Of a DNA stretch of 64,000 nucleotides, positions 35,326 to 44,390 are shown one piece after another. The stretch covers positions 372,001 through 436,000 of the forward strand of contig NZ_BBWQ01000011.1 in assembly GCF_001463885.1 (NCBI RefSeq), given 5' to 3'. The notes below the pieces were generated by a model. It was not told the origin of the DNA. It saw only the letters and a list, made by a program, of their open reading frames with translations, and did not search any database. The stretch comes from Aureimonas altamirensis. GTDB lineage: Bacteria > Pseudomonadota > Alphaproteobacteria > Rhizobiales > Rhizobiaceae. How positions within the stretch are numbered: position 1 is the first letter of the stretch; each line of letters opens with the position of its first letter. The translations under genes and the position numbers were made by a program.

Positions 35326-36897
35326 TCACACACCGATCGCCGCACCGTCGCTTCGGGGGTCGTGGGCGCCGCGCATCGCGCCGTTGCCGTCGATCTGGAT
35401 CATTCCCGCCTGGCCCGCAAGCGGGCTGAATGCCGGGATGGGCGCGACTTCGTGGCCGCGCTGCGACAATTGCGCGATGGTCGCCTCCCCCGCCGACACC
35501 TCCAGCTTAAGGCTGTCCCGCGTATCGGAAAAGGTCCGTCCAAGCAGGAAGCGGGGTGCGGCCAGCGCCTCGGCCGGCGAGAGGCCGAAATCCAGCATAT
35601 TGGACAGGACGAGCGACAGCGTCTGCGGCTGGCCGTCGGCCCCTTGCGTGCCGTAGAGCAGCGACGGACGACCGTCTTTCAGGCCGATCCCGGGATTGAG
35701 CGTGTAGAAGGGCCGCTTCCCCGGCCGAAGACGGTTGGCATCGCCCGTGTCTGTGGAAAAGGCGGCGCCCCGGTTCTGCCACAGGATGCCGGTGTCGCCT
35801 GCAACCACGCCGCTGCCCCAGTCGAAATACAGGCTCTGCAGCACGCTGGCGCAGCGCCCCTGCGCATCGCACGCGGCAAGAAAGACGGTGTCGCCGGTCT
35901 GGAAGCGGTGCGGCCAGGCCATGGCGCTCCCGGCATCGATCGAGGCGGCGTGCGCATCGAGACGGTCGGCGCTCAACCATTCGTCGGTGCGCTGTGCCAC
36001 GGCATCCGGGTCTGCGATGCCGCGCCGATCCAGAAAGGCACGCTTCACGGCCTCGACCAGCAGATGAAGGTGATCCGGTCCGCCTGCGGTGAGCGCGCCC
36101 GGATCGAGGCGCGACAGGATGCCCATGATGGCCAGCGTCGTCACGCCCTGCGTCGGCGGCGGCGGGGCAAGAAGCGTGGTGCCTCGATAGTCGAGCGACA
36201 GCGGCTCGGCGTGCCGCGTGCGCGTCGCAGCCAGATCGGCGGCGCGCAGGGGCGAGCCCGCCGCCTGAAGGCCGCGCGCGATGTCGGCGGCAAGCGCGCC
36301 CTCGTAAAAATCCCGCGACCCGTCCCGCTGGATGCGCCGCAGGGTTTTGGCCAGTTGCGGCTGGCGGAACGGCATGCCTGCCCGGTCCGCGTCGAAGAGT
36401 GACAGGAAGCCGGGCCAGTTTGTAATGTCCTTGGCGCGATAGTCGCGCCACCATGCCTGCGAGGCGGTCAGCGGGAAGCCATCTTCCGCAAGCCGCACCG
36501 CCGGCTCCAGCAGGTCGGCCAGCGTGCCTGTGCCGCCCCACGCCTGCCGGGAAAAGGCAAGCGCCGTGTCCCAGCTATCGACGAGGCAGGCGCTGGTGAT
36601 CGCCGACAAGGGGCCGCGCGGTGGAATGCCGTCCGGATAGGCAGGTAGTTCGGCGGCAGCCTGCCCGATGCCGAGCAGGCAGTCGCGCTGCCCCTTCCCA
36701 TCCGCGAGAAGCCAGACGGCGTCGCCACCCAGGCCGCAAAAATGCGGGTAGGTGACGGCCAGCACCGCGCCGGCCGCCACCACTGCCTCCACGGCAGTTC
36801 CACCGGCGGCAAGGACATCGCGCCCTGCCGCGCTGGCACTAAGGTCCGGGCTTGTCACCATTCCCCGGCGCGAATGCGCCTCGCCGCCCGTGTGCAT
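35326..36897 (-). CDS. Gamma-glutamyltransferase-family protein (Ntn hydrolase)
   Basis: A 523-residue protein of the GGT fold. Motifs are ATYPHFCGLGGDAVWLL-like LAVTYPHFCGLGGDAVW near residue 50, PPPPTQGVTTLAIMG mid-protein, and FQTGDTVFLAACDAQGRCAS, where the Thr of GDT is the expected autoprocessing nucleophile. The C-terminal subunit contains NRLRPGKRPFYTLNPGIGLK. No clear signal peptide is visible, so it may be cytoplasmic, like YwrD-type proteins. It is last in an operon with an ABC importer, suggesting hydrolysis of an imported gamma-glutamyl or amide compound. Confidence 0.85.
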   Translation of the reverse strand: MHTGGEAHSRRGMVTSPDLSASAAGRDVLAAGGTAVEAVVAAGAVLAVTYPHFCGLGGDAVWLLADGKGQRDCLLGIGQAAAELPAYPDGIPPRGPLSAITSACLVDSWDTALAFSRQAWGGTGTLADLLEPAVRLAEDGFPLTASQAWWRDYRAKDITNWPGFLSLFDADRAGMPFRQPQLAKTLRRIQRDGSRDFYEGALAADIARGLQAAGSPLRAADLAATRTRHAEPLSLDYRGTTLLAPPPPTQGVTTLAIMGILSRLDPGALTAGGPDHLHLLVEAVKRAFLDRRGIADPDAVAQRTDEWLSADRLDAHAASIDAGSAMAWPHRFQTGDTVFLAACDAQGRCASVLQSLYFDWGSGVVAGDTGILWQNRGAAFSTDTGDANRLRPGKRPFYTLNPGIGLKDGRPSLLYGTQGADGQPQTLSLVLSNMLDFGLSPAEALAAPRFLLGRTFSDTRDSLKLEVSAGEATIAQLSQRGHEVAPIPAFSPLAGQAGMIQIDGNGAMRGAHDPRSDGAAIGV

Positions 36898-36914
36898 GCT
36901 GCCGCGCCCCGCTG

Positions 36915-37937
36915 TCAGTCGTTCTTGTAGACCAGCTCGCGCTCTTCGCGCGCCGGCAGAAACTCGCGGCTGAAGATCTGGGAGGCTTCCGGCGTCGTCT
37001 GAAGGTCGTAGCCCTCGACGACGATCCCGATCGCCTTGGTCAGACGCGCGTCGTCGAGATCGCCCATGCCGAGTTTGGCATTCTCGTCCGAGACGATGAG
37101 GTTCTCGTAGGCGTAGCGCAGGCGCTGCATCTCGATATCGCGATTGGCTAGGTTGTCGTAGGCGATGACGGCGTCGCCGCCGACCTCCTGGTCGAGGCCG
37201 ATCTCCACCGCCGCGCGGTTGATCGCCCGCACCAGGCCCCGGACCGCATCGGGATTGTCGCGGATCATTGCCTGCGAGACCATGACGCCGTTGGAATAGA
37301 GGTCCAGTCCGTATTCTCCGAAGTTCAGCCAGTTGAAGTCCGCTTCGGGATCCTGGCGATTCTGCAGGAGATTAAAGTAGCTGGTGATGTTGAAGACAAG
37401 CGCGCCGTCGATATCGCCGCGGATCAGCATCGGCTCTTGCAGGTTCGGGGCCATGTTGTCGACGCGGATCGTCTCCAGGTCGACCTCGTTGAAGCGTGCC
37501 AGAACCGGCAGCAGGCGCGTCGTCGGCGTACCCTGCGCACCGCCGAGCGTCTTGCCCTCGAGGTCGGCCGGCGTCTCGATACCCGTCTCTTTCCTGGAGA
37601 CGATGGTGAAGGGCGGCTTGCTCCACATGTTGTAGACCATCACCGGCGCCGCATCCGGGCGGGCGGCGGCGTTCTGGATGATGGCGTTGATGTCGCCGAA
37701 GCCGGCGTCGTAGGTGCCCGACATGATCCGCGTGACCGTCGCGCCGGAGCCCTCGCCCTGGTCGATCGTCACGTTCAGCCCCTCTTGCGTGAAATAGCCC
37801 TTGTCGAGCGCCAGAAGCATGGCGGCGTCCGAGCCTTGCGTCTTCCAGCCGAGGGTGAAGCGGATGTCCGTGTCGGCGAAGGCCGCGCCGGACAGAAGAA
37901 GTGTCAGGGCAAAAGCAGTCAGGCCAGTCTTGCGCAT
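36915..37937 (-). CDS. ABC transporter substrate-binding protein, NMT1/TauA/SsuA type
   Basis: A 340-residue periplasmic protein with signal peptide MRKTGLTAFALTLLLSGAAFA. The mature part reads like the NMT1/nitrate-sulfonate-thiamine-precursor class (FTLGWKTQGSDAAMLLALDK, GYFTQEGLNVTIDQGEGS, MSGTYDAGFGDINAIIQNAA). Nearby enzymes (cytosine-deaminase-like and GGT-like) suggest a nitrogen-containing ligand such as a pyrimidine-like or glutamylated compound rather than a sulfonate. The ligand itself is not readable. Confidence 0.88.
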   Translation of the reverse strand: MRKTGLTAFALTLLLSGAAFADTDIRFTLGWKTQGSDAAMLLALDKGYFTQEGLNVTIDQGEGSGATVTRIMSGTYDAGFGDINAIIQNAAARPDAAPVMVYNMWSKPPFTIVSRKETGIETPADLEGKTLGGAQGTPTTRLLPVLARFNEVDLETIRVDNMAPNLQEPMLIRGDIDGALVFNITSYFNLLQNRQDPEADFNWLNFGEYGLDLYSNGVMVSQAMIRDNPDAVRGLVRAINRAAVEIGLDQEVGGDAVIAYDNLANRDIEMQRLRYAYENLIVSDENAKLGMGDLDDARLTKAIGIVVEGYDLQTTPEASQIFSREFLPAREERELVYKND

Positions 37938-37983
37938 GGGATCATGATCCTTAGGGTTGATTGAACGAGGCCGGGAAGAAAGG

Positions 37984-38760
37984 TCAGGCGGTTGCCGCGA
38001 CGTCGGTGCGGCGGGTGGCCCATCCCGCGACGCGATGCTCGACGAGGGAAAACAGGACGTAGAGAAGCACGCCGAGCGTCGCGAGGATGAAGAGGCCGGC
38101 GAAAACCAGCGGCACGTCGAAATTCGACGAGGCGCTCATCATGACGTTGCCGATGCCCCTGTTGGAGGCGACCGTCTCGGCCAGCACCGTGCCGACGAAG
38201 GCGAAGGTGACGGCGATCTTCAGCGACGCGAAGAAGAACGGCATGGTGCGCGGCAGGCCGACATTCCAGAGAATGTCGAGCTTGCTTGCACCGAGCGCCT
38301 TCAACACATCCTCAAGCTCGGGCTCGGTGGTCGCGAGGCCCGTGGCGATGTTGACCACGATGGGAAAGAAGCACATGGCGAGCGCGGTCAGCACCGCGGG
38401 CACCGTGCCTGCGCCGAACCACAGAACGAAGATCGGCACCACCGCCACCTTGGGGATCGACGAAAAGCCGATCAGCAGCGGATATACCGTGTCGTAGGCG
38501 GTGCGCGAGACGCCGATACACGCCCCGATCGCAACGCCGACCGCCACGCCCAGCGCAAAGCCGATCATGGTGGTGTAGACGGTCTGCACGATATGGGGCC
38601 AAAGCACGGGGAAGCGCGCAACCAGCGTCGCCATTACCTGGCTCGGGCGCGGCAGGACCAGGTCGGAGACGTTCAGCGCGATGCACAACGCCTCCCATGT
38701 CAGGAAGAAACCGAGGATCAGAAGCACGGCCCAGATGCGGCGGCGGATTTCGTAGCTCAT
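37984..38760 (-). CDS. ABC transporter permease, SsuC/TauC type
   Basis: A 258-residue permease with about six membrane segments. The coupling loop is VLKALGASKLDILWNVGLPR and the segment YPLLIGFSSIPKVAVVPIFV is characteristic of the TauC/SsuC/ThiX class. The start at 38760 overlaps the ATPase stop (ATGA). The frame is open upstream, but that part is a shadow of the ATPase gene. It works with the ATPase at 38757 and the binding protein at 36915. Confidence 0.92.
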   Translation of the reverse strand: MSYEIRRRIWAVLLILGFFLTWEALCIALNVSDLVLPRPSQVMATLVARFPVLWPHIVQTVYTTMIGFALGVAVGVAIGACIGVSRTAYDTVYPLLIGFSSIPKVAVVPIFVLWFGAGTVPAVLTALAMCFFPIVVNIATGLATTEPELEDVLKALGASKLDILWNVGLPRTMPFFFASLKIAVTFAFVGTVLAETVASNRGIGNVMMSASSNFDVPLVFAGLFILATLGVLLYVLFSLVEHRVAGWATRRTDVAATA

Positions 38761-39638
38761 CGTTCCGCTCCTTCGGTGGCGGTCATGCGCGCCTCCTCGA
38801 TCTGCGCGCGCAGGCGCTGGTTGAGGGCGACGAAGTCGGGTTCGAAGGTCATCGGCACGGTGCGCGGACGCGCGAAGTCGACCGGACTGTCGTCGACGAT
38901 GCGCCCGGGGCGCGCGCTCATCACGCAGATGCGCGAGGCCAGGAAGCCGGCTTCCTTCAGATCGTGCGTCACCAGAAGCACGGTCGGCTTGAGCTTCATC
39001 CAGAGGGTCTGGAGCGCGCCCCACAATTCCTCTCGGGTGAACTGGTCGAGTGCGCCGAACGGCTCGTCGAGCAGCAGGAGCCGCGGCTCGTGCACGAGCG
39101 CGCGGCACAGATTGGCGCGCTGCAGCATGCCGCCCGAAAGCTGCCACGGGTAATGGCCGGCGAACCGCGCCAGCCCGACCTCGGCAAGCAGCGCGTGCAC
39201 CCGCTCGCGGAATTCGCCCTTACGTTTGGCACGGAACTCGGAACGGAAGGGCTGCACGATCTTCAGCGGCAGCATGACGTTGCGCTCGATGGTCAACCAC
39301 GGCAGCATCGTCGGGTTCTGGAACGCCATGCCGATGCGGAGCGCCTTGGCGGACACCTCGCGGCCGCCAACCAGCACGACGCCTTCGGACGGGGTCAGAA
39401 GCCCGCTGGCCAGCTTCAGGATGGTGGACTTGCCGCAACCCGACGGCCCAACCAGCGCGACGAACTCGCCTTCGGAAATCCGAAAGTCCGTCGGGCGAAG
39501 CGCCGTGACCGGGTCGGGGCCCTTGCCGAAGGCGACGCCCGCGCGCGACAACTCGATTGCGTGCGGTGGGCGCCCGTCGGCCGTGCCGCCGGCGCGCATG
39601 GGCAAAATATCATCAGGCATCAAGCGTCCAATCTGCAT
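38757..39638 (-). CDS. ABC transporter ATPase, SsuB/TauB type
   Basis: A 293-residue ATPase. Walker A is GPSGCGKST, Q-loop AFQNPTMLPWLT, signature LSGGMLQRANLCRAL (Met replaces the more common Gln after the glycines), Walker [16 protein letters not shown]-loop LVTHDLKEAGF. It is the first gene of the operon ATPase-permease-binding protein-GGT. The extra 20 residues at the N-terminus may be a start mis-choice; an ATG at 39620 is the alternative. Confidence 0.92.
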   Translation of the reverse strand: MQIGRLMPDDILPMRAGGTADGRPPHAIELSRAGVAFGKGPDPVTALRPTDFRISEGEFVALVGPSGCGKSTILKLASGLLTPSEGVVLVGGREVSAKALRIGMAFQNPTMLPWLTIERNVMLPLKIVQPFRSEFRAKRKGEFRERVHALLAEVGLARFAGHYPWQLSGGMLQRANLCRALVHEPRLLLLDEPFGALDQFTREELWGALQTLWMKLKPTVLLVTHDLKEAGFLASRICVMSARPGRIVDDSPVDFARPRTVPMTFEPDFVALNQRLRAQIEEARMTATEGAER

Positions 39639-39860
39639 GCGTCCTCACCAGAAAATGCATGCAATACCCGTGCCAAACTCGCCACACGCCGTAGCGTAAG
39701 GGATGCCGTCCTGGTGGAGCCCTGGCAGCGGCCATAGGGCAGATCGCCCGGTGAGCAGCGATTGTGCGACGTGCCGAAATTACATGCGCCCCGCGCCATT
39801 GCGCGATGCATGGCGGGCGACTAATCCTTGCCCGGAAGGGTCGACGGGGCGAGGAAGGAC
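39639..39860. promoter_or_regulatory. Divergent promoter region, ABC operon / gntR
   Basis: 222 bases without a gene. They hold an ATGCATGCA run (about 39656-39664) close to the ABC operon start. A related spaced TGCA pair lies at 41039-41055 before the amidohydrolase. These may be GntR sites, but the match is weak. No terminator or RNA is seen. Confidence 0.3.
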
Positions 39861-40580
39861 ATGGGTGCGGCAGACAAGGGGGGCGACCGGACGCGGCTGA
39901 TCTGCCAGGCGATCCGCCGCGCGGTGATCGAGCGGGCGCTGGTGCCCGGCGATCGTCTGCCGGAAGATGCGCTGGGCGAACGCTTCGGCGTCAGCCGGAC
40001 CATCGCACGCCATGCGCTTGGCCAGCTTGCGGCGGAGGGCCTGGTGGACCTGCGCCGCAACCGCATCGCCGTGGTGGCGACGCCCTCCTTCGAGGACGCT
40101 CGCGACGTGTTCGACATCCGTGTCGAGCTGGAGCGGCTGGTCATGCGCCGGCTGGCGGGCCGCCTGACGGCCGCGCAGGTAGCCGAGCTGCGCGCCATGG
40201 TAGCCGAGGAAGACGCCGCGCGGGACGGCGCGGCCGGCAACGCCATTCGGCTCGCCACCGAGTTTCATGTCCGCCTTGCCGAGATGACGGGCAAGCCGAC
40301 CCTTATCCGCTACGTGTCGGAGATCAGTTACCGGGCGGGCTTGTCGCTGTCATCGTTCGGCCGGCCGCATTCCTCGGAATGCGCGGTCAACGAGCATCTT
40401 GCCTTGATCGATGCCCTCGTGGAGGGGGATGCCGGCAAGGCTGCGGACCTGATGGCGCATCATCTCGACGCGGTTGCCGAACGGGCGCTTCTACAGGCGC
40501 CCGGGTCGCCGGCACGCGATCTCATGAACATCCTTGCACCCTACGCATCCGCGCCTTCCGGGCGCGCCGCAAAGCGCTGA
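39861..40580 (+). CDS. GntR-family regulator, FCD domain
   Basis: A regulator of about 239 residues. The winged helix-turn-helix includes LPEDALGERFGVSRTIARHA at about residues 33-52; the FCD domain has LATEFHVRLAEMTGKPTLIR and NEHLALIDALVEGDAGKAAD. GAGGAAGGAC directly before the ATG at 39861 fixes the start; a TTG at 39828 is in frame but unsupported. It is divergent from the ABC-GGT operon and probably controls it and the amidohydrolase. Confidence 0.9.
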   Translation: MGAADKGGDRTRLICQAIRRAVIERALVPGDRLPEDALGERFGVSRTIARHALGQLAAEGLVDLRRNRIAVVATPSFEDARDVFDIRVELERLVMRRLAGRLTAAQVAELRAMVAEEDAARDGAAGNAIRLATEFHVRLAEMTGKPTLIRYVSEISYRAGLSLSSFGRPHSSECAVNEHLALIDALVEGDAGKAADLMAHHLDAVAERALLQAPGSPARDLMNILAPYASAPSGRAAKR

Positions 40581-40586
40581 TACGGA

Positions 40587-41003
40587 TCAGCCTTTCTGCG
40601 CCGCCTCGACGGCTTTCTGGCACGCCGGGTCGAGGATCCATTCGGCACTGTCGTTCCAGACATCGGTTTCCACGATCAGCCCGTCCTTGACCACGAAGCG
40701 GTCGACATAGCGGTTGTTGTCGAACGGCGTTCCGTCCGGCCATTCCCCGAAGAGATAGCCGAGGCTGTAGATCACCGTTCCGTCTGCCCCGGCCGGCATC
40801 ACGTCATAGCGCAGGATGCGCTTCTTCACCCATTTGTAGCGCGCGGCATTGAAGCCAGTTGGCCCGTCCGGCGCGTCGAAGGCCCGCCCGCCCGTGAAGC
40901 GCACCTTGAAGCCCGGCGCCACATAGCGGGCAGCGCGCGCGGGGTCCTGCGCCATGGTCGCATCCAGATACGCCTTCACCGCTTCGAGGTCGCGATCCTG
41001 CAT
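40587..41003 (-). CDS. SnoaL/NTF2-like fold protein
   Basis: A 138-residue protein with the cone-shaped NTF2/SnoaL pattern: helix EAVKAYLDATMAQDPARAAR, then YVAPGFKVRFTGG, and the C-terminal sheet VDRFVVKDGLIVETDVWNDS. GAAGGGAAG precedes the ATG at 41003. Such proteins are small isomerases, hydrolases or binding domains. Here it lies between gntR and the amidohydrolase, divergent from the latter by 80 bases, so it may act on an intermediate of that pathway. The reaction is unknown. Confidence 0.8.
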   Translation of the reverse strand: MQDRDLEAVKAYLDATMAQDPARAARYVAPGFKVRFTGGRAFDAPDGPTGFNAARYKWVKKRILRYDVMPAGADGTVIYSLGYLFGEWPDGTPFDNNRYVDRFVVKDGLIVETDVWNDSAEWILDPACQKAVEAAQKG

Positions 41004-41083
41004 CCGTCTTCCCTTCGACTTTTCCGGTGGCAATGGAATGCAATTACTGTATGCACTATCACATCTCAAGTGCGGGTAGGACG

Positions 41084-42352
41084 ATGGGGCAGTACGATCT
41101 GCTGGTAAGGGGTGCGGCGCTGCGCGGGCAGCCGGGGCGGCACGACATTGCCGTGACGGCGGGGCGGATCGCCGTGATCAAGCCGCATACGGCCGGGCCG
41201 GGTATCGCCGCCAGGGTGGTCGAGGAAGCGGGCGGGCGTCTTGTGATGCCCGGTTTCGTGGACAGTCATGTCCACCTCGACAAATCCTGCCTGATGGGCT
41301 GCGCCTGCGGCGGGGCCGGCGGGTTGAAGGGCGCCATCGCGGCCGTCTCGGCCGCCAAGCGTGGCTTTACGACCGACGATGTCTACGCCCGAGGCGCACG
41401 CACGCTGGAAAAGGCGATCCTCAAGGGCACCACGCATATGCGCACCCATGTGGAGGTGGATCCGCGCGTCGGGCTTCGCTCCTTCGAGGCGATCCTGGAG
41501 CTGAAGCGCCGATATGCCTTCGCGGTCGACCTGTCCGTCTGCGTCTTTCCGCAGGAGGGGCTGACCAACGATCCGGGAACGGAAGCACTGCTTATGCAGG
41601 CGCTGGATGCCGGCGCCGACCTTCTCGGCGGCTGTCCCTATACCGACACCGACCCGCAGGCGCAGATCGAGCGCCTTTTCGCCATTGCGGTCGAGCGCGA
41701 TCTCGACCTCGACATCCATCTCGACTTCGACCTCGACCCGGAGGGTGCCCTGCTGTTCGACATCTGCCGGCAGGCGACGCGTCACGCCTGGCAGGGGCGC
41801 GTCGCGATCGGCCATGTCACCAAGCTTTCGTCGATGGACGAAGGCGCGTTTTCGCAGGCAGGCACGGCGCTCGCCGATGCAGGCGTTGCCGTCACCGCCC
41901 TGCCGGCAACCGACCTATACCTGAACGGGCGTGACCGGGGTTTCGATGTGCCGCGCGGCATCGCGCCGGTGCATCGCCTTCATGCAGAGCAAGGCGTCCT
42001 TGCATCGCTTGCCACGAACAACGTCCTGAACCCCTTCACGCCGTTCGGCGATGGCTCGCTGCTGCGCATGGCCCAGCTTTATGCCAACGTGATGCATGTC
42101 GGGCCGGATGATTTCGAGCTGTGCCTCGACCTCATAACGCGGCTGCCTGCCCAGTTGATGCGGCTTGAGGGGTATGGCCTTCACGCCGGTTCGCCAGCCG
42201 ACTTCGTCATCCTCGATGCCCCGGATGCGATCAGCGCGCTCGCAGAGCTGCCGACGGTGGTTTCGGCTTACAAGAATGGCAGGCGCTCGTTCCGATGCGA
42301 TCCCGCGACGCTGGATGTCCCGCCCGAAGGCGTGCCGGCGTTCAACCGGTAG
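41084..42352 (+). CDS. Amidohydrolase, cytosine-deaminase/AtzC-like
   Basis: A 422-residue metal-dependent hydrolase of the amidohydrolase superfamily. The metal site is visible as GFVDSHVHLDKSC (HxH), HLDFDLDPEG, GHVTKLSSMD and the Asp-containing FTPFGDGSLLRMA, in the order seen in cytosine deaminase and N-isopropylammelide hydrolase. It therefore probably deaminates or ring-opens a cyclic amidine or pyrimidine-like compound. I start it at the ATG at 41084, where the family N-terminus begins. Linkage to an NMT1-type importer suggests that compound is imported. Confidence 0.88.
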   Translation: MGQYDLLVRGAALRGQPGRHDIAVTAGRIAVIKPHTAGPGIAARVVEEAGGRLVMPGFVDSHVHLDKSCLMGCACGGAGGLKGAIAAVSAAKRGFTTDDVYARGARTLEKAILKGTTHMRTHVEVDPRVGLRSFEAILELKRRYAFAVDLSVCVFPQEGLTNDPGTEALLMQALDAGADLLGGCPYTDTDPQAQIERLFAIAVERDLDLDIHLDFDLDPEGALLFDICRQATRHAWQGRVAIGHVTKLSSMDEGAFSQAGTALADAGVAVTALPATDLYLNGRDRGFDVPRGIAPVHRLHAEQGVLASLATNNVLNPFTPFGDGSLLRMAQLYANVMHVGPDDFELCLDLITRLPAQLMRLEGYGLHAGSPADFVILDAPDAISALAELPTVVSAYKNGRRSFRCDPATLDVPPEGVPAFNR

Positions 42353-42355
42353 TCG

Positions 42356-43222
42356 TCAGAAGAACTCCCCCGTCGTCTCGACCAGCAGCTTCGAAAAATG
42401 CCGGACCGAATATGACGGGGCATCGGCGGTGTACAGTCGCAGCGCCGCGTCTCCGAGGTCGGGCATCGACGGGTGCGATAGGGGAACCAGCCCCGCCGGA
42501 ATGACGGATGGTGTCCGTATGGCGATGCCAAGGCCCGCGGCGGCGGCAGCCCAAAGACCGGCCAGGCTGGAACTGGTGAACGCGATGCGATACGCGATCC
42601 CGGCTTCGCCCAGCGTCTCCAGACCCTGCGCCCGGAACAGGCAGGGCTCTCCCATCATGATCAGAGGCAGGCTTTCCGAAGACGGGATTTCATACCCTTC
42701 CGCGGCAATCCATACGATAGGCACGGTCGCGATGGTCGACGCGTTGGAGCCTGCGGGCACGGCGCCGCGCTCCCACACCAGCGCAAGATCGAGACTGCCC
42801 TTGGCGATATCCTCGACAAGGGTCGCGGTCCGATCCACGCGCGCCTCTATGAAGACCCCCGGATGCGAGCGCCCGAACCGCGCCAGCATGCGGGGCAGCC
42901 ACGTCTCTGCCAGGTCCGGCGGAATGCCGAGACGGACCTCGCCCTCGACCTGCCGGCGCTGCACCACTTCCAGCGCCTCGTCGTTCAGCTCCAGCAGCCG
43001 CACCGCATAGGCATGGAAGATCTCTCCTGCCGGGGTCAGCCTCAGGCCCTTGCCCTCGCGTTTCAGCAGCGTGGCGCCGATCTGCGCGTCCAGCCGGCGC
43101 AACTGCAGGCTGACCGCCGACTGCGAACGCCCCACCCGCACGGCAGCTTTGGAAAAACTTCCAAGGCGCACGCCGGTAACGAATGTGCGCAGGAGATCGA
43201 GATCGAGGTTGATTGTGCTCAT
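42356..43222 (-). CDS. LysR-family regulator, divergent from tctC
   Basis: A 288-residue regulator. The N-terminal helix-turn-helix is LRTFVTGVRLGSFSKAAVRV with GRSQSAVSLQLRRLD; the C-terminal effector domain starts at about residue 90. I use the ATG at 43222 (MSTINLDLD); an in-frame ATG at 43261 is possible. It is divergent from the TctCBA-sulfur operon, with a perfect inverted repeat in the 142-base gap, and is the probable regulator of that operon. Confidence 0.9.
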   Translation of the reverse strand: MSTINLDLDLLRTFVTGVRLGSFSKAAVRVGRSQSAVSLQLRRLDAQIGATLLKREGKGLRLTPAGEIFHAYAVRLLELNDEALEVVQRRQVEGEVRLGIPPDLAETWLPRMLARFGRSHPGVFIEARVDRTATLVEDIAKGSLDLALVWERGAVPAGSNASTIATVPIVWIAAEGYEIPSSESLPLIMMGEPCLFRAQGLETLGEAGIAYRIAFTSSSLAGLWAAAAAGLGIAIRTPSVIPAGLVPLSHPSMPDLGDAALRLYTADAPSYSVRHFSKLLVETTGEFF

Positions 43223-43293
43223 GACCGACCACGCTTGAGAACGGTGTGCTTCATCGTCCAACAGTTCAGTTTTGCAAATGTACGGCGGCGAAA

Positions 43294-43314
43294 AATCAAT
43301 TTGCCAAATTGATT
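43294..43314. promoter_or_regulatory. LysR-type operator between lysR and tctC
   Basis: AATCAATTT (43294-43302) and AAATTGATT (43306-43314) are perfect 9-bp arms around GCC and include the T-N11-A geometry of LysR sites. It lies about 50 bases before tctC and 72 before lysR. Confidence 0.65.
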
Positions 43315-43364
43315 ACGGCTCCTCAGTCTAGCGATCAAGTAGATAAAAAGGACGGTCGCAAGAC

Positions 43365-44390
43365 ATGGCTATTGGAAGCATTTTCACCGCTGCACGGCGT
43401 TCCGCATACGCCGTTGCGATCGGGCTCGTGGCCGGCGCTGCCATGCCCGCGCTGGCACAGGATTGGAAGCCCGAGAAGCGCGTGGAGATCGTTCTGGGGA
43501 CGAACGCCGCCGAGGGCGGATTGAACCGGAATGCACGCTTGATCCTGGATTGGCTGACAAAGGCCGGAAAGATCCCGTCCAACAGCATCGTCCTGAACAA
43601 GCCGGGCGGTGGCCATGCGCTGGCGCTGACCTACACGGCCGGTCATGTCGGTTCGGGCGAGATCATCCAGCTCGTGAATACGCCTCTGATCACCAACAAT
43701 CTTCTGGGCCGAAGCCCGATCACCTACAGGGACTTCACCCCGATCGCGTTGCTGTACGACGAGAATGTCATCTTCTCGGTGCCGACCTCGTCCAGCATTT
43801 CCTCCGCACAGGATCTGCTCGATCGGCTGAAGACCGATCCGGCTTCGGTGGTCTTTTCGACGGCCACCGGCCTCGGCACCGTCCAGCACATCGCCACCCT
43901 GATGCTGGCGCGGGACGCCGGGGTCGACGTCAAGGGCGGCCAGTTGAAGACGGTCAACTTCTCCAACGGAAACTCCGAGGCGATCACCGCGGCACTTGGC
44001 GGGCGGATCGACGTGGTCGTATCCTCGCCCCAGCCGATCCTGCCTTTCGTCGAATCCGGCGACATGAAGATCATCGCCGTCTCTTCGGCAGAGCGTGCGG
44101 GCGGGGTGCTGGCCGACGTGCCCACCTGGAAAGAGCTGGGCATCGACTCGGAAATCTACGCCTGGCGCGGGATCGTGGCCCCGAAGGGCCTGACCGAGGA
44201 ACAGATCCGCTTCTGGGACACCACCTTCGCCGATCTCGTGGAAACGCCGGAATGGAAGGCCGAGGTGGAGAGAAGCGACCTGAACGAGCGCTACCTCGAC
44301 AGCGAGGCCGCGGCGCGCTTCTACGCTGCCGAAAACGAGCGATATGCGGCGATCTACAAGGAGCTCGGCCTCAATGTCGCAGGACATTGA
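43365..44390 (+). CDS. tctC: Tripartite tricarboxylate transporter binding protein, TctC family
   Basis: A 341-residue periplasmic protein. The signal peptide ends near MPALAQ-DW. The mature part shows the TctC pattern (IVLGTNAAEGGLNRNARLIL, TPIALLYDENVIFSVPTSSS, AGGVLADVPTWKELGIDSEI). It captures a carboxylate or sulfonate-carboxylate for the TctAB membrane complex. The 3' end overlaps tctB by 17 bases. Downstream monooxygenases point to an organosulfur ligand, which is inference. Confidence 0.92.
   Translation: MAIGSIFTAARRSAYAVAIGLVAGAAMPALAQDWKPEKRVEIVLGTNAAEGGLNRNARLILDWLTKAGKIPSNSIVLNKPGGGHALALTYTAGHVGSGEIIQLVNTPLITNNLLGRSPITYRDFTPIALLYDENVIFSVPTSSSISSAQDLLDRLKTDPASVVFSTATGLGTVQHIATLMLARDAGVDVKGGQLKTVNFSNGNSEAITAALGGRIDVVVSSPQPILPFVESGDMKIIAVSSAERAGGVLADVPTWKELGIDSEIYAWRGIVAPKGLTEEQIRFWDTTFADLVETPEWKAEVERSDLNERYLDSEAAARFYAAENERYAAIYKELGLNVAGH

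Noticed and set aside
39656-41055. ATGCA-type words as a firm GntR operator
   Set aside because: The copies differ in spacing and symmetry; only 4-5 bp arms match. Kept as a weak note only.
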